This document shows, piece after piece, positions 1 to 5,986 of a stretch of DNA of 8,066 nucleotides (the stretch's first letter is position 1; each line of letters starts with the position of its first letter). The stretch is taken from positions 1-8,066 of the forward strand of contig DRKE01000303.1 of NCBI GenBank assembly GCA_011051925.1, written 5' to 3'. Source of the DNA: Deltaproteobacteria bacterium (GTDB lineage Bacteria > Myxococcota_A > UBA9160 > UBA4427). The notes beneath the pieces are model-generated. The model was not told where the DNA came from, searched no databases, and worked only from the letters and a program-made list of their open reading frames with translations. The translations under genes were made by a program, and so were the position numbers.

Positions 1-98
1 AACCGGGAACGGCATTGTTGATGGGACTCGGGCTCGCCGGGCTTTCGCTGGCGGGCGCCCGCGCGAATCGGCGTGCGGATCGGGTCGCTGGATGCTGA
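1..98 (+). CDS. C-terminal fragment of a PEP-CTERM sorting-signal protein (5' end outside window)
   Basis: This is the tail of a gene that enters from the left edge; no start codon is in the window. Reading from base 3 gives 31 residues and a TGA stop at 96-98. The first residues are PGTALLMGLGLAGLSLAG, followed by an Arg-rich tail (ARANRRADR) ending in VAGC. The first two bases, aa, would complete a Glu codon if preceded by g, giving E-P-G-T. This is the tripartite PEP-CTERM signal: a Pro-Glu-Pro-like motif, a hydrophobic Gly/Leu/Ala helix and a basic cytoplasmic tail. Family knowledge: exosortase recognises this signal and processes exported proteins, usually in bacteria that make extracellular polysaccharide. 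The function of the missing N-terminal part cannot be known. The basic tail is a little longer than usual. Chance similarity of a short reading frame is the main alternative. Confidence 0.75.
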   Translation, partial: PGTALLMGLGLAGLSLAGARANRRADRVAGC

Positions 99-222
99 TC
101 GAGGATGAGGCGGGTTCGACCGGCCGGTGCCGACGAGTCGATCTTCGTCGTTCGGTCGGGGCCCGCCCGGTTCATCGTCTGCCGACCGCGGACTCGGACT
201 CGTAGAGAGCTCGTTAGAGAGA

Positions 223-1908
223 ATGATGGGGGTCGAGGTGTTCAGGCATTGGACGGGGATCGTTGCGGTCCTGGCTTTCGGATTCGGAATCGCAGCGTCG
301 GCCGCGGCCGAAAGCGTCGAGACGGCGGTCGCGGCGGCGATGGGGGATGTCGAAGCAGGTCGTTGCGAGCAGGCCTGGCAGAGGCTTGCACGGATCGACG
401 GGCTCGAGAGCCGCGCACGTCTTCTTGCCGGCCAATGCCGCGTTCGGGAGGGACTCTATCCCGAAGCGCTGGCCGATCTCGACCGCATCCGGGGGGCCGG
501 GGATCTGACCCCCGAACAGGTGGGGGATGTCGAACTCTATCGCGGGATCGCCCTCTACCATCTCGAGCGATACGCCGAAGCGTCCGCGGCCCTCGACGAA
601 GCCGAGGGACTGACGGGCGGGGAAGCCGAACTGGCCCTCTACCGCGGGCTCATCGCGCTTCGAAATGGCGACAACGACCGCGCAGCACCCTCCCTCGAAG
701 CCGCGGCGCGGCTCGCGCCGGCGATGACGGAACCCGTTGCCTCCTATTACGCCGGCCTCGCATGGAAGGGCAGCGCAGAGCGGGCGAAGGCCCGCGCGGC
801 CTTCCAGCGGGTGATCGATCTCGACGCTGACGGGCCGTGGGGAAAGGAAGCGGCCAAGCTGCTGGAGACGACAGAGCTCTTTCCGTTCTTCGTGAAGATG
901 AGTGCGGGCATCGAATACGACGACAACGTCGTCTTGCGTGGCGGTGTCACGCAGATCGTGCCCCAGGGATCGAATTCCCTCGTCGTGACCGAGGGTGAGA
1001 AGGATTGGCGGGGTGTCTGGCGGGTCGATGCGGGCGTCGAGGTCTTCCGCCAGGGAGACTGGAATGGCGGCATCACGGGAAGCTATTCCGGCAGCGCCCA
1101 CTACGATCTCACGGAATTCAATACCCACTATCCGACCATTGGTGCTTACGTCGCGAATCAGCTCGATCCCGATACGACGATGCAGGCGCGATACCAGTTT
1201 GGCTTCGCGTGGGTGAACGAAGACTCCTTCCTGCGCGCGCAGCTCGTCGAACTGGGCGTCTCCCACGTCTGGCCGACGGCGGGCACGACGGTCGCCGTTG
1301 CGGACGTGATCTGGAACGACCTCCGCTTTCCGACGCGCGACGTGACGGATCGAACGGGGCCGCCCCCAGGACCCTGTCCGCCGGGTCCGACCGCGACCGG
1401 CTGCGGTCCGATCGGCCTCGACGAAGGGCACGAGCGGGATCGGGATGGGGTGGGGATCGGCGGTGCGCTCGAGCATCGCTATCCGGTCTCCGTCCCGGAC
1501 CTGCTCGGGAATGTCTTCGAAGAAATCGAGATCGGTGGGGGCTATCGTTTCCGCTACTACGACTCCCAGGGCAACGAGTGGAAACACATGGCCCACGTCT
1601 TCAGTGCCTCGATCGGAGTCGAACTGCCTCTCGATTTCCGTCTCTCATCCCGTGCGAGCTATGAGTTCCGGGATTTCCTGAACGAATCGACCTATCCCGA
1701 CAACGAGGTGATCGGTCAGCCCTATGTCCTCTCCGGTGCGGAACGCCGGGAACACGAGGTCAATGTCGAGGTCGAGATCGAGAAGGATCTGACGGACGCC
1801 CTGTCGATCAGCGCGCGCTACGCCTATCTCGACAATGAATCGAATCGACGGGTCTTCGACTACACCCGTCACATCATCGGCGGATACCTGAACTTCCGCT
1901 TTGAATGA
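223..1908 (+). CDS. TPR-domain outer-membrane beta-barrel protein (Slam/DUF560-like or exporter-like architecture)
   Basis: About 561 residues. A Sec signal peptide lies at residues 1-29 (hydrophobic IVAVLAFGFGIAASAAA, cleavage probably just before Glu30). Residues ~45-215 form tetratricopeptide-like helical repeats with alternating Ala/Leu/Tyr helices (e.g. ALYHLERYAEASAALDEAE). From residue ~220 (FPFFVKMSAGIEYDDNVVL) to the end the sequence alternates polar and aromatic/hydrophobic residues, as in a transmembrane beta barrel, and closes with YLNFRFE. The ~340-residue barrel could hold about 14-16 strands. A Pro/Gly-rich stretch with Cys385 and Cys394 is probably a surface loop. Known proteins of this plan (periplasmic TPRs plus barrel) include Slam surface-lipoprotein assembly proteins and polysaccharide exporters such as PgaA. 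Which applies here is unresolved. The start at 223 was chosen because it gives a clean signal peptide. ATG 226 and GTG 238 (behind a G-run) are alternatives; the longer 127 start would bury the signal peptide. Its neighbours are a PEP-CTERM gene upstream and an Ala/Gly-rich protein 60 bp downstream. Confidence 0.82.
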   Translation: MMGVEVFRHWTGIVAVLAFGFGIAASAAAESVETAVAAAMGDVEAGRCEQAWQRLARIDGLESRARLLAGQCRVREGLYPEALADLDRIRGAGDLTPEQVGDVELYRGIALYHLERYAEASAALDEAEGLTGGEAELALYRGLIALRNGDNDRAAPSLEAAARLAPAMTEPVASYYAGLAWKGSAERAKARAAFQRVIDLDADGPWGKEAAKLLETTELFPFFVKMSAGIEYDDNVVLRGGVTQIVPQGSNSLVVTEGEKDWRGVWRVDAGVEVFRQGDWNGGITGSYSGSAHYDLTEFNTHYPTIGAYVANQLDPDTTMQARYQFGFAWVNEDSFLRAQLVELGVSHVWPTAGTTVAVADVIWNDLRFPTRDVTDRTGPPPGPCPPGPTATGCGPIGLDEGHERDRDGVGIGGALEHRYPVSVPDLLGNVFEEIEIGGGYRFRYYDSQGNEWKHMAHVFSASIGVELPLDFRLSSRASYEFRDFLNESTYPDNEVIGQPYVLSGAERREHEVNVEVEIEKDLTDALSISARYAYLDNESNRRVFDYTRHIIGGYLNFRFE

Positions 1909-1951
1909 GTCTTTGAAGAATCCGGGCCGCCGGTCGTCGTGGGACGAACTT

Positions 1952-1963
1952 GAGGAAGGAAGG
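1952..1963 (+). promoter_or_regulatory. Strong extended Shine-Dalgarno site for the Ala/Gly-rich protein
   Basis: The sequence GAGGAAGGAAGG ends five bases before ATG 1969. It is the most purine-rich ribosome binding site in the window and fixes the start of the downstream gene despite its low-complexity coding sequence. The 60-bp gap that contains it also has a short hairpin (TCGTC / GACGA, 1934-1947) without a T-run, so it is not a convincing terminator. The two genes may therefore be co-transcribed. Confidence 0.75.
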
Positions 1964-1968
1964 CAGAC

Positions 1969-2985
1969 ATGAGTCCAACTTCTCGGAATACGTTGCTGAT
2001 TGGCGGTGCATTGATCGCGATCGCCCTGCTGCTGGTCTGCGGGCCCCTCTCGGACCGCTTCGGGCGTCGCGGCGGAGACGATCAGGAACCGCCGGCCGTC
2101 GCGGCCGGACCGCCTCCGGATGCCGTGGGCGCAGCGGGCGCAGCCGCTCTGGGCGGCCTGGCCGGGGCGACCGCTGGAGGGATCGGGGAGGCCGTGCTGG
2201 CCGAGGCCGGGGACCCTTGTCGGCCCGTGATCGAAGGCGAATCGGAAGCCGATCGTGAAAAGCGGCTTCGGGATCATGGTTGCCTGACGCCGGCTGCCTC
2301 CGAAACGGCCGGAGGGGCGGCCTCGATTGCCGCCGCGACGACCGCCGGAGTGGCCGGAGAGGCGGGAGCCGAGGACGAGAGCGGGGATGCGGTCGCTGGG
2401 CTCGAGGATGCCGGCAATGGCAATGCAGCGGGAGCCGAGGCGGTCGTGGGCCTGGCCGGAACGACGGCGGCCGTGGCCGCCGGGGGTTCGGCAGCGGGCA
2501 CCGCGGGGGCCGGGGCCTCCGCAGGCGCTTCGGGCGCTTCGGCGACGGATTCCGGAATCGCGGCAGCCGAGGGCGTCGCCGACGCGACGCCTCTTCCGCC
2601 GGTCTCGGCCGGCCTGCGCCGAGCGGGTGAAGCGGCTGCGGCGGACGCAGCAGCGCTCGCGACGGGGGGTGTCGGGGCTGGCGTCGGAGCGCTCGCGACG
2701 GCGACGCCCGCGCTGGCGGCGGCCGCCTTCGATGACGCGCTCGCCTCGACGGGATCCTCGGGTGGCGGAGTCGGGCCAGCGGGTCCTGTGGTTCGGCGAT
2801 TTCCGCCGCCGGTCGCGGCGCTGGGCGCTTCGCCCTCGGTCCTTGCTTCGGCCCAGCCCTTCATCGATTCGAGCAGTCCCGTGGTGCTTCCCTGTGACTC
2901 GCCGGGATCGGGATGTGCCAATATCCGCCCGCCCCTCAATCCGCCCTTCGTTCCGGGGCGCCGGCCGCCGCTTTCCGACGACTAG
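1969..2985 (+). CDS. Ala/Gly-rich, N-terminally membrane-anchored low-complexity protein of unknown function
   Basis: 338 residues; I do not recognise a family. An N-terminal hydrophobic segment (residues ~8-24, LLIGGALIAIALLLVCG) may be an anchor or an uncleaved signal. The LLVC sequence is a poor lipobox because Val precedes Cys24. A Gly/Ala-rich stretch at ~54-72 (GAAGAAALGGLAGATAGG) resembles a glycine zipper. Residues ~110-260 are almost entirely Ala, Gly, Thr, Ser and Val with scattered acids. The C-terminus is Pro-rich (PPLNPPFVPGRRPP). Besides Cys24 there are two Cys pairs, Cys84/Cys105 flanking a charged helix-like segment (GESEADREKRLRDHG) and Cys309/Cys316. Both pairs lie outside the low-complexity core and could form disulfides in the periplasm. 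The strong ribosome binding site and intact 1-kb frame support translation. Position after the TPR-barrel gene suggests an envelope partner or cargo, which is inference only. Confidence 0.75.
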   Translation: MSPTSRNTLLIGGALIAIALLLVCGPLSDRFGRRGGDDQEPPAVAAGPPPDAVGAAGAAALGGLAGATAGGIGEAVLAEAGDPCRPVIEGESEADREKRLRDHGCLTPAASETAGGAASIAAATTAGVAGEAGAEDESGDAVAGLEDAGNGNAAGAEAVVGLAGTTAAVAAGGSAAGTAGAGASAGASGASATDSGIAAAEGVADATPLPPVSAGLRRAGEAAAADAAALATGGVGAGVGALATATPALAAAAFDDALASTGSSGGGVGPAGPVVRRFPPPVAALGASPSVLASAQPFIDSSSPVVLPCDSPGSGCANIRPPLNPPFVPGRRPPLSDD

Positions 2986-2997
2986 ACGATCGATTCC

Positions 2998-3028
2998 CGG
3001 ACGGATGGGGTCCGTGCCGGAGGGGCAC
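2998..3028 (+). terminator. Possible weak terminator: tandem GC-rich hairpins
   Basis: Thirteen bases after the stop of the Ala/Gly-rich gene, CGGAC/GTCCG (2998-3014; alternatively ACGGA/TCCGT, 3001-3015) is followed directly by a perfect five-base-pair hairpin, GTGCC-GGAGG-GGCAC (3014-3028). The bases after it are ttcggcgcggtctt, which is not a proper T-run. Rho-independent termination is therefore doubtful. The 149-bp gap (2986-3134) is otherwise empty apart from a TATCCT hexamer at 3054-3059 that could be a -10 element for the next gene. No good -35 partner is visible. Confidence 0.28.
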
Positions 3029-3134
3029 TTCGGCGCGGTCTTCCGTTGGCGTGTATCCTCCTCCCGATCGGTGGCGATGGGCTGTCTCCGGGTTGCCGTG
3101 CTGCCACCATTTCGAAGGGGAGGATCGGAAGACG

Positions 3135-3821
3135 ATGAGTCAGACAGGACGCGAGATCCACATCGACGTCGGTGAGAACGGAATTGCGGCCTATGTCGCG
3201 ACACCCGGGAGCGGGCAGGGGCCCGGTGTGATCGTGTTGCAGGAATGGTGGGGACTGGTGCCCCAGATCCGGGATGTCTGCGATCGACTCGCGCGCGCCG
3301 GGTTCGTGGCGCTCGCCCCCGATCTCTATCATGGCGAGTCGACCACGGATCCCGACGTCGCCGGGCGGCTGATGATGGAGCTCGAGGTCGAGCGGGCGGG
3401 GCGGGATCTCGAAGCGGCCGTCGATGCGCTTCGCCGCGAGCCCGCCACGACCGGATCCCGGGTGGGCTGCATCGGTTTCTGCATGGGCGGTCAGCTCGCC
3501 CTCTACGCGGCCTGTCGCCAGCCGGAGATCGCCGCGGTCGTCGACTGCTATGGCGTCCATCCGAAGGTCAGCGTCGATTTCAGCGATTGCCGCGCGAAGG
3601 TGCTCGGAATCTTTGCCGAGAACGACGAGTTCATCTCGGCGGAGGATGTCCAGCATCTTCGCGAAGCCCTGGAGAAGGCCGGGGTCGAGGCGAAGATCGT
3701 CGTGTACGAGGGGGTGGGGCACGCCTTCCTGAACGATGCCCGACCCGAAGTCTACGACGCGGAGAAGGCGGCCCTGGCCTGGCGCGAGATCGAGACGTTC
3801 TTCGAAGCCGAGCTGCGCTAG
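3135..3821 (+). CDS. Dienelactone hydrolase family protein
   Basis: 228 residues, close to the usual 230-240 of the family. It is an alpha/beta-hydrolase with a cysteine nucleophile. The catalytic triad is visible: Cys116 in GFCMGGQ, Asp164 in FAENDEF and His196 in GVGHAFLN. Glu37 in VLQEWWGL matches the conserved glutamate that controls the nucleophile in Pseudomonas dienelactone hydrolase. The N-terminal APDLYHGE segment (61-68) is also typical. Known members hydrolyse dienelactones in chlorocatechol breakdown, but many homologues act on other lactones or esters, so the substrate is not established. The protein is cytosolic, with no signal peptide. ATG 3135 was chosen because it begins the conserved fold and follows AAGGGGAGG (3115-3123) and GGAAG (3127-3131). 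The in-frame upstream extension from 2913 runs through noncoding sequence. A methyltransferase gene starts 14 bases after the stop, so the two probably form an operon. Confidence 0.93.
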   Translation: MSQTGREIHIDVGENGIAAYVATPGSGQGPGVIVLQEWWGLVPQIRDVCDRLARAGFVALAPDLYHGESTTDPDVAGRLMMELEVERAGRDLEAAVDALRREPATTGSRVGCIGFCMGGQLALYAACRQPEIAAVVDCYGVHPKVSVDFSDCRAKVLGIFAENDEFISAEDVQHLREALEKAGVEAKIVVYEGVGHAFLNDARPEVYDAEKAALAWREIETFFEAELR

Positions 3822-3835
3822 GCGAACGGGCCTCC

Positions 3836-4492
3836 GTGCGCTTCGACGAATACCCCTACGGATCCGTCGCATTCGTCTACGACTGGATCGCGGCGGTCTA
3901 TTCGCGTGGGCGGATCGGGTTGTCGAAGCGCGTCCAGCTCGACGAGATCGAGGCCGATGACCGGGTCCTCTACGCGGGGGTCGGGCGGGGGGAGGACGCC
4001 GTGCTGGCCGCGCGCTTCGGTGCGCGGGTGACGGCGATCGATCTCGCGCCGGCGATGATCCGCCGTCTTTCCCGGCGCCTGGAGCGGGAAGGGCTCGATG
4101 TGGAGCTCCTCTGTGGGGATGTGTCGAGCCACAAGCCCGAGCGGCCCTACGACGTGGTCGTGGCCAACTATTTCCTGAACCTCTTCGACGTCGAGCGGGC
4201 GCGTGAGATGCTGCGCCATCTCCGGGGACTCGTGAAGCCCGGCGGGACGCTGATGCTCGCGGATTTCGCCCTGCCGCGGGGGGGGCTCATGGCCCGGGCC
4301 CTGACCGAACTCTACTACCGTCCGGTCAACTGGGTCGCCTGGGCCTTCGGTCTGTGCGCCCTGCACCCGATTCTCGACCATGCCCGGCTGATCGAGCCGC
4401 TGGGCTTCCGGATCCGATCACAGCGGCGTCTGCCTGTTCTCCTCGGGGACCATCCCGCCTACGTGTCGATCGTGGCGGATCGCGTCATCTGA
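3836..4492 (+). CDS. Class I SAM-dependent methyltransferase (GTG start)
   Basis: 218 residues. The Rossmann-fold SAM site is clear: motif I is VLYAGVGRGEDAVLAA (44-59), the acidic ribose-binding residue is Asp69 in VTAIDLAPAMI, a CGDV segment lies near residue 95, and LVKPGGTLMLADF is the post-II motif. The N-terminal segment FVYDWIAAVYSRGRIGLSKR resembles small-molecule methyltransferases of the UbiE/COQ5-like group, but the substrate cannot be named. Motif I reads AGVGRG rather than the more common DxGxGxG. The start is taken at GTG 3836 because the reading frame upstream overlaps the dienelactone hydrolase and has no conserved sequence, and RFDEYPYGS is a plausible N-terminus. The ribosome binding site is poor (acggg), so translation may depend on coupling to the upstream gene 14 bases away. 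Its last 8 bases overlap the convergent TPR lipoprotein gene. No signal peptide or membrane segment is evident. Confidence 0.9.
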   Translation: MRFDEYPYGSVAFVYDWIAAVYSRGRIGLSKRVQLDEIEADDRVLYAGVGRGEDAVLAARFGARVTAIDLAPAMIRRLSRRLEREGLDVELLCGDVSSHKPERPYDVVVANYFLNLFDVERAREMLRHLRGLVKPGGTLMLADFALPRGGLMARALTELYYRPVNWVAWAFGLCALHPILDHARLIEPLGFRIRSQRRLPVLLGDHPAYVSIVADRVI

Positions 4493-5675
4493 GAGCGGGG
4501 GAATCGGTCGTGGGCGGAGAAGCGACCGCATCGGGCTGCTTCTCGAGTTCCCCGCTCTCGTGTCGGAGTCTCCGGACGAGATCGGCGTCGGGCGCGAAGT
4601 CCACCGGTGGGATGGCCAGCGCCTCGGCATAGGCCTTTCTGGCTGCGCCGGGATTGCCGGCGATTCGCTCGACCCGCGCGACGGCGGCGAGAATCAGGCG
4701 CCGGGCGTGATCGTGGATGGGATCGCCGGCGTCGAGACGGGCGCGGGCGCCGCGAATGATGACCGAGGCGCGATCGAGATCCCCCTTTCGAGCCAGGACC
4801 TCGGCCAGACTGGCTTCCGCGATGCCCCGATTCGAGGAATCGGCATCGACCTCGTCGAAGATCTGGTTGGCCCGGACGGCCGACGTCTCGGCCGTGTCGA
4901 GGTCTCCCTGCGCCAGCGCGATCCGCGACCGGTAGATTTCGAATGCGGCGATCTTCTGCTTGTCGGTCGGGCGGAGCCGACGCGTGTCGGCGAGGGCCTG
5001 ATCGATCGCCCGCCTCGCAAGGGCCAGCTCGTCCGCGCGGTAGGCCTCATCGGCGACGCGGAAGGAAAGGCCGATCCGGTCGCGACTGGCGGGGCCGGTC
5101 CGTGCCGTTTCGAACGCGATTCGTAGAAGGGGAAGGGGCGAGTAGGGCGCTCCCGATCCGGCCGCTCGCGCCGCGCGTCGCTCCGCGACGGAGAGGGCGA
5201 GAGAAACCAGTGCGGCGCCGCCGAGTTCGGGCTCGGCTTCCGCTTCCGCCAGCAGTTCGTCGGCGAACCGATCCGCGTCTTCGGGGTCACCGCCTTCGAG
5301 GAGACGCTCGGCCAGTCTCGCCTGCAAGCCGAAGACGGTTCGGCGCTGGGCGTTGGTGGGCGGAAGATCCTTCAGCTGCATCGCGGCCTGCGCCAGTCGC
5401 TCGCGTGCCTGCGTGAGTTCTCCCCGCTGTCGATGCTCGCGAGCGAGACGCGTCAGGTCGCTCCAGGAGAGCGGTCGCTCCGTGGTCCCGGCGGCCGGCG
5501 CGGGCGGGTCCTCACGGATGCCGAAGGGCGCGTCGGCATCCGGGGGCAGGCCCTGCCCATGACCGCTCAAGGGAGGGGCGGGATCCGGGTAGTTGAGCGA
5601 AGCGCACGACAGGCCGCCGGCCAGGACGAAGCTGGCGAATCCCAGGCGAAGCCATCCGGAACGGCGAGCGGACAT
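4485..5675 (-). CDS. TPR-repeat lipoprotein, hypothetical
   Basis: 396 residues. The N-terminus MSARRSGWLRLGFASFVLAG followed by GLSC is a lipoprotein signal with the lipidated Cys at residue 24; Ala follows it, which favours the outer membrane over the inner membrane. A Pro-rich linker (~29-75) leads into helical repeats from ~85 to ~365. These have TPR-like pairs with the A/G/Y/A spacing, for example ELTQARERLAQAA, ELALARRAIDQALAD, DLDTAETSAVRANQIF and NPGAARKAYAEALAI. The Pro/Ser/Thr-rich C-terminus is probably disordered. The protein probably acts as a periplasmic protein-protein scaffold, but its partner is unknown. The start was chosen at 5675 because it gives the lipoprotein signal and lies two bases after the stop of the Rieske gene. 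An in-frame extension to 5858 would run through that gene. It is the third gene of the minus-strand operon, and its stop overlaps the convergent methyltransferase. Confidence 0.85.
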   Translation of the reverse strand: MSARRSGWLRLGFASFVLAGGLSCASLNYPDPAPPLSGHGQGLPPDADAPFGIREDPPAPAAGTTERPLSWSDLTRLAREHRQRGELTQARERLAQAAMQLKDLPPTNAQRRTVFGLQARLAERLLEGGDPEDADRFADELLAEAEAEPELGGAALVSLALSVAERRAARAAGSGAPYSPLPLLRIAFETARTGPASRDRIGLSFRVADEAYRADELALARRAIDQALADTRRLRPTDKQKIAAFEIYRSRIALAQGDLDTAETSAVRANQIFDEVDADSSNRGIAEASLAEVLARKGDLDRASVIIRGARARLDAGDPIHDHARRLILAAVARVERIAGNPGAARKAYAEALAIPPVDFAPDADLVRRLRHESGELEKQPDAVASPPTTDSPALR

Positions 5676-5677
5676 GG

Positions 5678-5983
5678 TCAGAGACTCACGTAGAGTTCGC
5701 CGTCGCGGAACTCGACGGGATAGGTGGCCAGGGGGCGACTCGCCGGCCCGGCCGTGGGACAGCCGTCGCGGAGATCGAATCGCGCCCCGTGGAGCGTGCA
5801 GACGATCTCGTTTCCCTCGATCGGCTCCGAGGACAGGGGCCAGGCCGAGTGGGTGCATCGGTTCGCCACGGCGACGAGCCCCGCGTCGATCCGGCAGACG
5901 AGGATCTCACGCCCCCCGATTTCTGCCGTGACCCGCCCATTGGCGGCCAGAGCGTCGCACTGGGGCACGCGATACCAGGGCAT
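5678..5983 (-). CDS. Rieske-type [2Fe-2S] ferredoxin
   Basis: 101 residues, the normal size of the small soluble Rieske ferredoxins that feed electrons to aromatic-ring dioxygenases. The cluster ligands are all present: Cys43-Thr-His45 in NRCTHSAWPL and Cys62-x-x-His65 in VCTLHGARFD, with 16 residues between His45 and Cys62. The order is YRVPQCDAL at the start, ligand loops in the middle and a beta-rich end with PVEFRDGELYV. No signal peptide or membrane helix is present, so it is cytosolic and not a cytochrome bc1 Rieske protein. NirD-like small subunits are the nearest alternative, but they usually lack this complete ligand set. It begins three bases after the stop of the esterase gene, with GGGAG inside that gene as ribosome binding site, and ends two bases before the TPR lipoprotein start. 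No oxygenase or reductase partner is in the window. Confidence 0.93.
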   Translation of the reverse strand: MPWYRVPQCDALAANGRVTAEIGGREILVCRIDAGLVAVANRCTHSAWPLSSEPIEGNEIVCTLHGARFDLRDGCPTAGPASRPLATYPVEFRDGELYVSL

Positions 5984-5986
5984 CGA

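Noticed and set aside
131..150. CGACGA / TCGTCG hairpin after the PEP-CTERM stop as a terminator
   Set aside because: It has a six-base stem and eight-base loop but no T-run. Such short inverted repeats are common in this sequence.
127..222. Upstream in-frame extension of the TPR-barrel gene from ATG 127
   Set aside because: It would place about 32 Ser/Arg/Gly-rich residues ahead of an intact signal peptide, and the stretch looks like a noncoding leader.
214..1596. Long minus-strand open frame (460 codons) opposite the TPR-barrel gene
   Set aside because: It lies wholly antisense to a gene with a clear signal peptide, TPRs and barrel. Its translation is rich in Arg, Asp, His and Pro with no recognisable domain, as expected from a GC-rich shadow frame.
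2020..2045. Lipoprotein lipobox (LLVC) in the Ala/Gly-rich protein
   Set aside because: Val directly before the Cys is not accepted by the usual lipobox, which needs Gly, Ala or Ser there. A membrane anchor or uncleaved signal is the safer reading.
2274..2939. Minus-strand Ala/Pro-rich frame (221 codons) opposite the Ala/Gly-rich gene
   Set aside because: It mirrors the low complexity of the plus strand (GCC/GGC complements). The plus frame has the strong ribosome binding site and an N-terminal membrane segment; this one has neither.
1645..3204. Minus-strand open frame of 519 codons across the Ala/Gly-rich gene and the following gap
   Set aside because: The translation is an Arg/Ser/Gly-rich shadow. 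It spans two genes and an intergenic region, and has no protein-like hydrophobic pattern.
2982..3872. Minus-strand frame (296 codons) opposite the dienelactone hydrolase
   Set aside because: The plus-strand gene has a complete catalytic triad; the antisense frame has no family signature.
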